From CAYLXP01 sp964387425 (GTDB lineage Bacteria; Verrucomicrobiota; Kiritimatiellia; UBA8416), in the NCBI GenBank assembly GCA_964387425.1, contig CAYLXP010000004.1:8422-72421 (forward strand): a stretch of DNA of 64,000 bases. Direction: 5' to 3'. Shown piece by piece: positions 1 through 7,734 of this stretch. The notes below the pieces were generated by a model. It was not told the DNA's origin. It saw only the letters and a list, made by a program, of their open reading frames with translations, and did not search any database. A program made the translations under genes and the position numbers. Position 1 is the first letter of the stretch, and each line of letters opens with the position of its first letter.

Positions 1-27
1 AGGAGTTACTGACGAATCGGGCCGCAT

Positions 28-237
28 ATGCCGTATAAGTATAGGGATATCGAGAGACGGCTTCTCAAGCTCGGCTACAAGATCGTCCGCCAGAAGGGCT
101 CCCACGTCCTGTTTTCCAACGGTGCGACCACGTTTCCCGTCCCGCGTCACGGAGGCCGGGATATCTCCCCCGGTGTCGAACGGCAGATTCTGAAGCTTCT
201 ACGCATCAGCAAAGACGCATTCAGAGAACTGGGATGA
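28..237 (+). CDS. hicA: HicA-type mRNA interferase toxin (YcfA/HicA family)
   Basis: This 69-residue protein has the compact double-stranded RNA-binding-like fold of HicA toxins. The N-terminal half carries a basic helix (YRDIERRLLKLGY), then the strand with the catalytic-type histidine (KGSHVLF), then the VPRHGGRDISPG segment and a C-terminal helix. HicA proteins cleave mRNA without the ribosome and are normally held by a HicB antitoxin. The bases before it (1-27) contain TGA at 10-12, which may be the end of an upstream gene cut by the window edge. No HicB follows downstream, so the partner, if any, lies outside the window. Length is normal for the family. The family call is firm; activity is unknown. 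Confidence 0.85.
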   Translation: MPYKYRDIERRLLKLGYKIVRQKGSHVLFSNGATTFPVPRHGGRDISPGVERQILKLLRISKDAFRELG

Positions 238-253
238 TCAGGTTGCGTATAGT

Positions 254-892
254 ATGAAGCGATTGGAAATACCGAGGGTTGCGGATGTCGAGCTGTCGCT
301 CGAGCATGCCGGCTGTCGCCTGGCTAACGAGCCACAGCACGCTGTCGACACGCTGAACTGGGCTGAGTTTCCGTACCGCCCACGCGTTTCGTTTGCCATC
401 GCGTACGGCGGCGGCGACCTCTACGTGCGCTTTGCTGTTGAGGAGGATGCCGTTTTGGCTGAGAAGACCGAAGCCAACGCTGCGGTTTCCCAGGATAGTT
501 GTGTTGAGGTGTTTATTGCCCCGCACTCGGACCTCTACTTCAGTTTCGAGTTCAATTGCATTGGAACGGTACTTGTCACGCGTGGCCACGGGCGGGAGGA
601 TCTCGAGTGTTTGGATCCAGAGGTCTTCAGGGGCATTCGCCGCGAGTCGTCCCTGGGGGCAGAGCCCTTCTCCGAGAGGCTGGGGGATACCTCCTGGCAG
701 CTCACCGTCGCGATCCCGCTCGCGATTCTCGGGCTCAATGAAGTCGACCTGCCGGGCTACTCATGTCGTGCCAACTTCTACAAGTGTGGCGACAACCTTT
801 CGAAACCTCACTACGTGAGCTGGAGCCCCATCAACGCTCCAACCCCAGATTTCCACCGTCCGGAGTGCTTTGGCGCTGTTCGGTTCGTCTGA
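254..892 (+). CDS. CBM9-like carbohydrate-binding domain protein
   Basis: This 212-residue protein has no visible signal peptide or membrane segment and resembles the 'carbohydrate-binding family 9-like' domain found as a single-domain protein in Bacteroidetes and PVC bacteria. Typical features are the early tryptophan strand (TLNWAEFPYRPRV), the DSCVEVFIAPHSDLYFSFEFNCIG stretch around residues 80-105 (acidic and aromatic residues of the beta-sandwich), and the W-x-L-T-V-A-I-P-L strand near residue 155, ending in an E-C-F-G-A-V-R-F motif. It probably binds a sugar or a modified sugar chain; the ligand is unknown. It lies 16 bases after the HicA-type gene, which is unlikely to be a functional link, and converges with the barrel gene at 933. 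Confidence 0.7.
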   Translation: MKRLEIPRVADVELSLEHAGCRLANEPQHAVDTLNWAEFPYRPRVSFAIAYGGGDLYVRFAVEEDAVLAEKTEANAAVSQDSCVEVFIAPHSDLYFSFEFNCIGTVLVTRGHGREDLECLDPEVFRGIRRESSLGAEPFSERLGDTSWQLTVAIPLAILGLNEVDLPGYSCRANFYKCGDNLSKPHYVSWSPINAPTPDFHRPECFGAVRFV

Positions 893-893
893 G

Positions 894-925
894 GGTTGTC
901 GCGTCGTCTCAAGGTGCGGACAACC
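894..925. terminator. Possible hairpin between convergent genes
   Basis: GGTTGTC at 894-900 pairs with GACAACC at 919-925 across an 18-base loop, in the 40-base space between two convergent genes. It has no clear U-tract, so a role as a bidirectional terminator is only a guess. Confidence 0.3.
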
Positions 926-932
926 GGGTGGA

Positions 933-2243
933 TCAGTCGAACATGAGGCGGTAGCTCACTTGCGCAATTGTCTCTTCGATGTTGGCATCCTGTCCGTATC
1001 GCGCGCGCTCGGGGCGGGTGGAGTCGACCGCGAGGTACTCGAAGATGAGGCGGTGATGCTTCGAGATGGTGAACGTATAGGCCGCCATCCATGAGGTGCC
1101 ATCTTCCGTGCTGTCGTCGTTGTTCGGAGGTAGGTTGACGGTTTGCCGAAGCGCCATGTCGCGGTCTTTGGCATCGAACCAGTCATGGCGCACGGAGACA
1201 CGGTGTCTGCCCCAGGGCTTCGTGAGAAGCACGTATGCTGACCAGTAGTCGACGTCCACGGCGGCCGGACCTCCCATTCGGGTGTCGCCCTGCAGGTACT
1301 GCATCATCAAGGACGCATCGGCCGGCAGGAATAGTTCGGTCCCTACGCTGACGAACCGGGTCCGCCAGGCATACTGCGACCCGTCAAAAGCGGCCGGATC
1401 CCCCATGTTGTTGTAGTAAAGGACGTTTGCCCGACCATAGTAGTCGAGCTCGGTAAAGCACCCCGTATAGAATCCCATGCGGTCGTCAATCTCCGTGAAG
1501 GGCTCGATCCACTGAACCTGCATCGGGAAGAGCCCGTCATCCTCGAACGCCTCGCGAGGGGGGAGGGCGAGCCGCTCGAATAGCCCGGTCTTGCGATCAT
1601 GGAGCGACCAGCCGCGCCAGGCCAACAGCGTTCCCGTCGGATCGTTGGCTGTGAAGATGGCGGCCAGGATTCCCTGGGTACTCTCGTCGCCCTTTCGCTG
1701 CAGGGTGGCTTCGCCACCGATGGTTCTTACCTCTTCGCCAATCCAGGAGTTGATTGCCGACGGCGTGATGGAGAACGGGCTGGTCCACGCGACCCCGTCG
1801 TTTTCGAGTGACACGGGCGGGAAGAAGGCCCCGAGGCGGCCCTTTAGCTGGAGGGAGGCGCGGGGGGCAGACTTGTACTTGAGGAATCCCTCGACAATGT
1901 CGACCCTCACGTCATCCGTATCGAAATCGAGCTTTGCGTGCAGGTCACCGGACCAGGACCAGCCGAACGGCACATCCAGAACAAGCGAGAGCTCGGCGAG
2001 GCGCGCCAGCGTATCGCTATCCGATCCGGCCGTTCCGTCCCCGTATCGGAGTTTCCCGAGTCCCTCGTCCAGCCAGGTCTCGGTTGCGTCCACATGGAGC
2101 AAGCGTGCATCCATCAGCACGTGATAGCCAATGTCGTCCACTACGCCATATACGCCGTGCCCGAGCAACAGCAGCAAGATCGCCACAATTCGGCCGGTTA
2201 CACACGCCCTTTGCCGGCTCACACCCACCAGATCTCTACTCAC
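933..2243 (-). CDS. Outer-membrane beta-barrel protein, porin-like, function unknown
   Basis: This 436-residue protein begins with a basic stretch and a hydrophobic signal segment (GRIVAILLLLLGHGVYG). It continues as alternating amphipathic strands rich in W, Y and F, with tight turns (for example RANVLYYNNMGDP and AWRTRFVSVGTEL), and ends with an aromatic strand near the C-terminus (AQVSYRLMFD). This is the pattern of a transmembrane beta-barrel inserted by the BAM machinery. I chose the GTG at 2243 because AGGAG lies seven bases upstream; an in-frame ATG at 2282 lies inside the previous gene. The start overlaps the stop of the EAL gene by eight bases, so the two are translationally coupled. 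Substrate unknown; the cupredoxin/EAL neighbours suggest an envelope role tied to c-di-GMP. Confidence 0.65.
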   Translation of the reverse strand: MSRDLVGVSRQRACVTGRIVAILLLLLGHGVYGVVDDIGYHVLMDARLLHVDATETWLDEGLGKLRYGDGTAGSDSDTLARLAELSLVLDVPFGWSWSGDLHAKLDFDTDDVRVDIVEGFLKYKSAPRASLQLKGRLGAFFPPVSLENDGVAWTSPFSITPSAINSWIGEEVRTIGGEATLQRKGDESTQGILAAIFTANDPTGTLLAWRGWSLHDRKTGLFERLALPPREAFEDDGLFPMQVQWIEPFTEIDDRMGFYTGCFTELDYYGRANVLYYNNMGDPAAFDGSQYAWRTRFVSVGTELFLPADASLMMQYLQGDTRMGGPAAVDVDYWSAYVLLTKPWGRHRVSVRHDWFDAKDRDMALRQTVNLPPNNDDSTEDGTSWMAAYTFTISKHHRLIFEYLAVDSTRPERARYGQDANIEETIAQVSYRLMFD

Positions 2244-4653
2244 CCTGTTTCTCCTGTGCGCTTGTTTCTGGAGTGCCAGCAATACCCCAGGGGGAGTCCC
2301 GTAGCCAGCCCTCGAATTCGCTCACGGGTAAGGGACGGCTGAAGAAATAGCCTTGTGCGAGGTCGCACCCGAACTCCGACAGCAATCTCAGGGCATGCTC
2401 GTCTTCGACCCCTTCCGCAATGACCCTGAACCCCAGGTTATGCCCCATTTCAATCGTAGAGCGCACGATTACGGCATCTTCACGGCTCTGCGACAGCTCC
2501 ATCACGAAGGACTTGTCGATCTTGATCTCATGGACCGGCAGCTTTTTGAGATACGCCACCGATGAGTAGCCCGTGCCGAAATCATCGATGGAGAGTATGA
2601 TCCCCATTGCATTGAGCTGCCTGAGCATGTCCATTGCTTTCTGCATGTCCTGCATGACGGCGCTCTCCGTAATCTCGAGAATCAGCCAATCCGGCTGCAT
2701 ATCGTGTTGGCTCAGCAATTGCCCTATGCGGTCGGTCAGCTTTGCGTCAAGAAGGTCCTTTGCCGAGAGGTTGACTGCAACCTTGATGGGATAGCCGTTC
2801 TTGTGCCACGTGCTGCACTGCTGCATGGCCGTTGCCAGACTGAAGCTCGTGATGCGATCAATGTTGCCGGTCTGCTCCGCAAGCGGAATGAACGTATCGG
2901 GGAACACGAAGCCGCTGTCGGGTTGCTCCCAACGGATCAAGGCTTCTGCGTGTGTGATGCGTCTCGTCTTCAGGCAGATCTTGGGTTGGTAGAAGAGCTG
3001 GAACTCGCCGTCCTCAAGGCCCCGGCGCATCTTCCCCATGAGAGAGAGTCGCTCGGTGCTGTGGGAATCGGTATCCGGAGCGTACACGGCATACCGGACG
3101 GGGGACTGCCTGGCATGGTAGAGGGCCACGTCCGCATGCTGCATGAGCAGTTTCACGGTTTCCCCGTGCAGGGGGTAACATGCCACACCGACATGGGCGT
3201 TCACGTCCGCGGCGACATCATCAATCCGAAATGGTGCGTCGAAGCATTTCAGGACGTCCCGGGACACGGTCTCGGCATGGTCCGCGTTCATGCCCGGTAC
3301 GAGTAACATGAACATGTCCGTCGCAATGCGCGTCACGGGTTCGACCCGCGTGATGCCCTCCGACAACCGTGTGGCAATTTGCTGGACAATCTTGTCGCCG
3401 AGTCTATGTCCCAGTGTGCCGTTGATCTCGTCGATGCGGTCGAGACCGATAAGCACCACCCCGAGTGGTGTGTTCGGGTTGGTGTCCTTCTGAATGGTCT
3501 CTTGTAGAATCTCCTCGAAGCTGAGCCGGTTTGGCAGACCGGTTAGAGCGTCGTGGTGGGTTTGGTGGTATATCTTCTGCTCCCGCTGCCGGATGCCCGC
3601 CATCATGTGGTTGAAACCGTCCGCCAGGTGCCCCAGTTCGTCGGCCTGCCTGACGGTCACTGGCGTCTCGTAATCCCCGGAGCGGATGCGTCCGGCAGCC
3701 TGCGAGAGCGATAGAACAGGTTGCGTAACACCTCGGGCGATCCACACGCCTGCGGCCAGGACTACTGCCAGGCAGAGCGATGAGAACAGAAGTAGCCACT
3801 TCAGCATTGCGCGATACGGGGCCATCGCGCGGTCGAGTGAGCACTGCAGAATAGCAAATGCGTCCAGGCTGTTCTCCGGTGTTGGAAGCGGCCGGAAGAG
3901 CGCGATACAGCGTTCAGTCCCCAGCTCCATTCTCGTTGGACGTGCCGGTGCGAAGTTTGGCCAGTCGGCGAGCGCAATATCGGTGCGTCCCGCCGCACCA
4001 AGCGTAGAACCCGCGAGGTGGATTGCCCCGTTTTCGTCGATGGAGCCGAAGCTGATGTCCAGGTCGAATGACGACTGCTGCTTCATGAGCAGGGCCAGCC
4101 GATCGTCCACGGCGAACCCTATGCCGATGCCGGCAATCGGCAACGGAGCCAGAACGGGGGCCATGGCGAACTCGTAGATGACGTTATTCAACACCAACGT
4201 GGAGGCTGCCGAGTCGCCCTGGTCGACAACGTCAACCATGTTTGCGAAAGGAAACTCGTCGGTATGACCTTCCGGTCGTCCGATGTCGGCGACAATCTCG
4301 CTCTCGAGGGATACCACCATGGCGCGATCCGCGTTCATGCGCTCGATCAGGCTGACGAGGGCTGAGCGAATCGTCGCACGGTCGTCGGTCGCGACTGCGG
4401 TTCGGAACCCGTGGTCTGCAGAGAGCACACTGGTCTCTCTCTTCATGCTGGCAGACCTGCTCTCCAACTGGAGCGTGAACGTCTCGCTGGTGTGCAGGAG
4501 TTGACGCTCTATCTCGGCAGCCATGTTGCGCGTAATGGTCCTGTGAACCAGCGTGGACGTGACAACCTGGAGAATCGTGACGAGGCCGATGAAGAACACG
4601 ATCAACTTGAAGCGGAACGTCCGGTAAACAGGAATGGTGATGCTGGAAGCCAT
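2236..4653 (-). CDS. Membrane sensor with HAMP, degenerate GGDEF and intact EAL domain (c-di-GMP phosphodiesterase)
   Basis: This 805-residue protein has a transmembrane helix at about 11-33, a periplasmic sensor region to about 285, a second transmembrane helix at 286-308 and a HAMP linker to about 358. A GGDEF-fold domain follows at about 365-530, then an EAL domain at about 545-795. The GGDEF signature is replaced by ATDMF, so cyclase activity is unlikely. The EAL domain keeps the key motifs: AEALIRW, LEITES, DDFGTGYSS, KIDKSF and AEGVE. The expected activity is hydrolysis of cyclic di-GMP to pGpG, controlled by a periplasmic signal. It sits 16 bases after the cupredoxin gene and overlaps the barrel gene, forming a three-gene operon. 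The degenerate GGDEF may serve as a GTP-sensing regulatory domain, as in other such hybrids (inference). Confidence 0.9.
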   Translation of the reverse strand: MASSITIPVYRTFRFKLIVFFIGLVTILQVVTSTLVHRTITRNMAAEIERQLLHTSETFTLQLESRSASMKRETSVLSADHGFRTAVATDDRATIRSALVSLIERMNADRAMVVSLESEIVADIGRPEGHTDEFPFANMVDVVDQGDSAASTLVLNNVIYEFAMAPVLAPLPIAGIGIGFAVDDRLALLMKQQSSFDLDISFGSIDENGAIHLAGSTLGAAGRTDIALADWPNFAPARPTRMELGTERCIALFRPLPTPENSLDAFAILQCSLDRAMAPYRAMLKWLLLFSSLCLAVVLAAGVWIARGVTQPVLSLSQAAGRIRSGDYETPVTVRQADELGHLADGFNHMMAGIRQREQKIYHQTHHDALTGLPNRLSFEEILQETIQKDTNPNTPLGVVLIGLDRIDEINGTLGHRLGDKIVQQIATRLSEGITRVEPVTRIATDMFMLLVPGMNADHAETVSRDVLKCFDAPFRIDDVAADVNAHVGVACYPLHGETVKLLMQHADVALYHARQSPVRYAVYAPDTDSHSTERLSLMGKMRRGLEDGEFQLFYQPKICLKTRRITHAEALIRWEQPDSGFVFPDTFIPLAEQTGNIDRITSFSLATAMQQCSTWHKNGYPIKVAVNLSAKDLLDAKLTDRIGQLLSQHDMQPDWLILEITESAVMQDMQKAMDMLRQLNAMGIILSIDDFGTGYSSVAYLKKLPVHEIKIDKSFVMELSQSREDAVIVRSTIEMGHNLGFRVIAEGVEDEHALRLLSEFGCDLAQGYFFSRPLPVSEFEGWLRDSPWGIAGTPETSAQEKQGE

Positions 4654-4669
4654 CTTCTCCCGGCCCTTT

Positions 4670-5359
4670 CTAGTAGGCTTTGCGCCTCTTCTTGCGGGGC
4701 GGTTTCAGCGACAGTTCAACGGTTGTGCTTGAAGGAGTGTTCTCTCCGATCTGGACGGTCTGCTCGAGATCGTCCGCCTTACCCTTTAGACGTGGGTGCC
4801 AGACCGTCATTCGGTAATCACCTGCAGGTACGCCGGATACGGCCACGCGCCCGTTGCCATCCGACACACCGAAGTAGGGCGTTGACGCCACGTAGATGTA
4901 GCCAAGCATCCAGTCATGTATGTTGCATCCCAGTACGACGAGCCCCGGTTTATCGAAGGTCACCGACTTGTCTTCATTGCGCGAGTAGAGTTTCAGCTCC
5001 AGGCGTTTGGCCGGCGAGAAGGAGTAGACGTGGTGCCGGACATCGTCGTTGTTGGGAAACATCACGGTTGTTCCCACCTGCACCGCCAGCACGCGCGGGA
5101 CGAACTCAAGGCCGATCTGGTTCATGACCGCGTGGGGTGGGGGCGTTGTGGAGTCTGGGGCAGCCCTATCTGTGGGTATCAGGACAACAACAGCATTTGA
5201 AACACCCGCCCCTGAGGATGCAACTGTAGCATTCAGCGTGCCCGCTCGAGCAGACGCCACCGGCAGAAGAGCGCAGAATATGCTTGCGAGAAAGAGTGCG
5301 CCGGTCACTGGCTTGAGAAGCGGGCAAATCCGCATGTATATCGCGTCGGCTTCAGGCAT
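4670..5359 (-). CDS. Exported cupredoxin, 'methylamine utilization protein'-like
   Basis: This 229-residue protein has a signal peptide (hydrophobic core ALFLASIFCALLPVASA) and then a plastocyanin-like domain. The type 1 copper ligands are visible as a histidine in DVRHHVYSF and the C-x2-H-x2-M cluster in GCNIHDWM. The last third (DGNGRVAVSGVPAGDYRMTVWHPR) is a carboxypeptidase-regulatory-like beta-sandwich, and the tail is very basic (PPRKKRRKAY). Start at 5359 rather than 5374 because AAAGGA precedes it by six bases. Proteins of this type are labelled methylamine utilization protein by similarity, but no methylamine dehydrogenase genes are present, so a role as a periplasmic copper electron carrier or redox/copper sensor for the downstream EAL protein is equally plausible. 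Confidence 0.75.
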   Translation of the reverse strand: MPEADAIYMRICPLLKPVTGALFLASIFCALLPVASARAGTLNATVASSGAGVSNAVVVLIPTDRAAPDSTTPPPHAVMNQIGLEFVPRVLAVQVGTTVMFPNNDDVRHHVYSFSPAKRLELKLYSRNEDKSVTFDKPGLVVLGCNIHDWMLGYIYVASTPYFGVSDGNGRVAVSGVPAGDYRMTVWHPRLKGKADDLEQTVQIGENTPSSTTVELSLKPPRKKRRKAY

Positions 5360-5461
5360 GGGCCGTCCTTTCATTCCATGTGAACACAGTCTAGGGTCCC
5401 CGCGTAGGCCAGTTCAAGCGAAAGCATTTGACGAGATGCTCTCCATCACGGCGCAAGGCAG

Positions 5462-6616
5462 CTACCGGATGGTAGTCCAGTAGGCTGACATGTCGACGAT
5501 CGTGCCGGTCTCCATGGCTTGGTCGATGCCGAAGCAGGTGAAGGCGGAGCGGACACCATCGAGGAGCGTCGTGGGCATGGGAGTATCGTTCAGGATGCAG
5601 TGGGCAAGATCCTCCGCCATGCAGCCATCGGCATTCCCGTGGCCGCCACCCTCGATGGGCTTGAAGCTCTTGGTTTCAGGCTTCCAGCCCACGGGACGAT
5701 ACTCGATTTTCCCGGTCAGTACGTCTCCCCGGATAGCCCCTTTCGTGCCGCAGATGTAGAAGCGGCGCTCCTGTATCGGGGCATGCGTACAGAGATGGAA
5801 GGTGGCGCGGACACCGTTCTCCATCTCAAGAATGGCGACCTGGTTGTCGATGACATCCTTGTCGTCGTTGAATGGCGAGATGTTGTCTTCCTTGCCGACA
5901 GCCCAGCCGGTTGCCTTGCCCAGACCGTAGAAGGGAATTCCTTTCCCGTTCGGTTCGTAGCGGTCCATGAAATGTGCATTTGCGGCTTTGAAGAAATTGA
6001 GGCCACCGAAGCTTGCGATACGGCTTGGGCGAGTGTCCGTCAGCCAGAGCATCAGGTCCATATCGTGGCAGCATTTCTCCAGCAGGAATGAGCCGCCTAT
6101 TGCATGCCGACGCCGCCAGTTGCCATGCATCGCCGCTCCGTGGTTTGGATGCAGCGTTTCGTTGAATTCGAAGCTGATGATGTCACCAACAGCGTCAGCA
6201 TCCAGCAGTTCTTTGATCTTTATGTAGAAAGGGGAGTAGCGCAGCACAAACCCGACCACGAAATGGCCGGCGTGGGCACGCGATGCTGCCAGCATCGCGA
6301 GGCAGTCATCTTGCGTTGTGGCCAGCGGCTTTTCGCAGAAGATGTGCTTTCCGGCGTCCAGTGCAGGAATCACATGTTCGCGATGGGCAGCATTGAAGGA
6401 CCCCACGAGGATCCAGTCGATGTCTTCGCGGGCAAGCATGTCGTGGTAATCGTCGCAAACCGTCGCGCTCGGGAAGCAGGCGAGGCCATCAGTGATGGAC
6501 GTCTGCGATATGTCGCACAGCGCCGCCACCTCGATCGCGCCCTTGCCGGCCTCTGCCACGTTTTGCGCCACTTCACGAGCCCTGAACCCGCATCCGATGA
6601 TCCCGATCTTCTTCAA
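5462..6616 (-). CDS. Gfo/Idh/MocA family NAD(P)-dependent oxidoreductase
   Basis: This 384-residue cytoplasmic protein has an N-terminal Rossmann fold (KKIGIIGCGFRA, then DISQTS for the second strand) and the family hallmark E-K-P (HIFCEKPLATT, about residue 95). The C-terminal alpha/beta domain contains the GGSFLLEKCCHDMDLMLWL helix, with the conserved histidine and aspartate. The family oxidises or isomerises sugars and inositols with NAD(P). The start is TTG at 6616, preceded by AAGGGG at five bases, and it overlaps the stop of the upstream EEP-family gene by four bases (TTGA). The two genes therefore form a coupled pair. Substrate cannot be named; the neighbourhood of glycosidases suggests sugar catabolism. 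Confidence 0.85.
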   Translation of the reverse strand: MKKIGIIGCGFRAREVAQNVAEAGKGAIEVAALCDISQTSITDGLACFPSATVCDDYHDMLAREDIDWILVGSFNAAHREHVIPALDAGKHIFCEKPLATTQDDCLAMLAASRAHAGHFVVGFVLRYSPFYIKIKELLDADAVGDIISFEFNETLHPNHGAAMHGNWRRRHAIGGSFLLEKCCHDMDLMLWLTDTRPSRIASFGGLNFFKAANAHFMDRYEPNGKGIPFYGLGKATGWAVGKEDNISPFNDDKDVIDNQVAILEMENGVRATFHLCTHAPIQERRFYICGTKGAIRGDVLTGKIEYRPVGWKPETKSFKPIEGGGHGNADGCMAEDLAHCILNDTPMPTTLLDGVRSAFTCFGIDQAMETGTIVDMSAYWTTIR

Positions 6617-7413
6617 AGTTGCCCCTTTAGATGTAGTTCCGCCTGCAGCGGTCGATGGTCTGACGCGATGGTTTCGGCAATGACGGTGCTGGTTGCATTG
6701 GTGCTGAGCCCGCGTGTCACGATGTAATCAATCTCGGTGCTGGGTTTGTCGGCCGGATACGTCTGTGCGGCGCCCTGCTTGGGTAGCACCGTCCAGCCCG
6801 ATGCGTAGAGTGCTTGCATGGATGGCTCATCTCGCTTCGCGTTGAAATCTCCGGCAAGGATGACAGGGTGTGGTCGCGTCGCAAGCTTATCGAGAAGCGT
6901 ACTCATCTGGGGGAGGCGTCGGCTGTCCTTGGTCCAGTCCATGTGGACGCAGACGAACGAGACGGGCTTGGGGACGCCGGATGGTTGCACCTGGATCTCT
7001 AGTGCGCAGCGGGGTTCCGCGCCCCGCGGCAGGACGTGTCGGATCGCCTTGAGAATCGGAAAACGCGACAGCACGGCCAGCCCGTATTCGCCACCCTGGA
7101 AACTCATAAAGGCTCCGAACGCATGCTCCATGCCAAGGAGATTCCCCAGCTCGGCTGCTTGGTCTGTCTTTTCGCTCCGTGTGCAGTTCTTGTCTACTTC
7201 CTGTAGCGCCACCAGGTCAGCATTCAACCGTTTGAGGACTGCTGCGGTGCGTGCCAGGTCGAGCCTGCGATCCATGCCAGCGCCGTGGCGGATGTTGTAG
7301 GAGACGACGTTCAGCGGCTTCATGCCCGCACCCGGCGCCTGTTCGGCATCCGCGCGTTGGCACGACACGGCTGTGGTTGCCGCAACGGCGACAGCTACTA
7401 GATGTGCGTTCAA
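6613..7413 (-). CDS. Endonuclease/exonuclease/phosphatase (EEP) family hydrolase, probably exported
   Basis: The catalytic region carries the EEP signatures: VVSYNIRHG near the start, LVALQEVD (metal-binding glutamate), VHMDWT, ILAGDFNAKRDEPS, and the terminal TEIDYI and SDHRPL motifs. The domain thus belongs to the Mg2+-dependent phosphoesterases that include sphingomyelinases, DNase I and inositol phosphatases. Upstream of it is a hydrophobic stretch ending in TAVSC, a plausible though weak lipobox. The start is uncertain: TTG at 7413 is listed, but an ATC at 7422 next to AAGGTGA would give a better signal peptide, and ATG at 7323 would remove it. The open frame extends to 7572, but that part runs through a palindromic repeat and is unlikely to be coding. 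It is translationally coupled to the oxidoreductase gene that follows. Confidence 0.75.
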   Translation of the reverse strand: MNAHLVAVAVAATTAVSCQRADAEQAPGAGMKPLNVVSYNIRHGAGMDRRLDLARTAAVLKRLNADLVALQEVDKNCTRSEKTDQAAELGNLLGMEHAFGAFMSFQGGEYGLAVLSRFPILKAIRHVLPRGAEPRCALEIQVQPSGVPKPVSFVCVHMDWTKDSRRLPQMSTLLDKLATRPHPVILAGDFNAKRDEPSMQALYASGWTVLPKQGAAQTYPADKPSTEIDYIVTRGLSTNATSTVIAETIASDHRPLQAELHLKGQL

Positions 7414-7734
7414 TCGTTTGATGGTATCACCTTGCCGAAGGACGATGCCGCGAGACGGCTCTCGTGTCAACCTGAGAGCTGTGACGGCCTTGACTCCGGA
7501 GCTTGGGCGGGTTCTCCCTGCAGTGATTCCTCGACTTCGCTCTGCTCCGCTCGGAATGACAGCTAAGTTCAAGTCATCCTGAGCGGAGTCGAAGGATCTC
7601 GGAAGTCAGAAAGTGCCGTATTGTCCTTAGACGCGGCATCCCCATATACTCTGCCTATGCTAAATGGGGTGTTTGCAGGAACGGTTGGCGATGGGGAAGT
7701 TGTGTCGACCTTCAGAGAGAAACGGATCTGGACT
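7414..7734. repeat. Intergenic region with palindromic repeat (7523-7600)
   Basis: This gene-free stretch holds two inverted arms, 7524-7562 and 7572-7598. The second reads as a diverged reverse complement of the first, around the words CGACTTCGCTCTGCTCCGC and GAGCGGAGTCGAAGG. The element resembles the family of short palindromic repeats built on 'TCATTCCGAGCGGAGTCGAGGAAT' seen in many environmental bacterial genomes. It separates divergent genes, so promoters for both must lie near it, but I could not identify convincing -35/-10 pairs. Confidence 0.6.

Noticed and set aside
1..27. End of a hicB gene at the window edge
   Set aside because: Only nine bases before an in-frame TGA can be read, too few to identify a gene.
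4670..5359. True methylamine dehydrogenase accessory gene
   Set aside because: No mau genes are present; only the cupredoxin fold and copper ligands can be supported.
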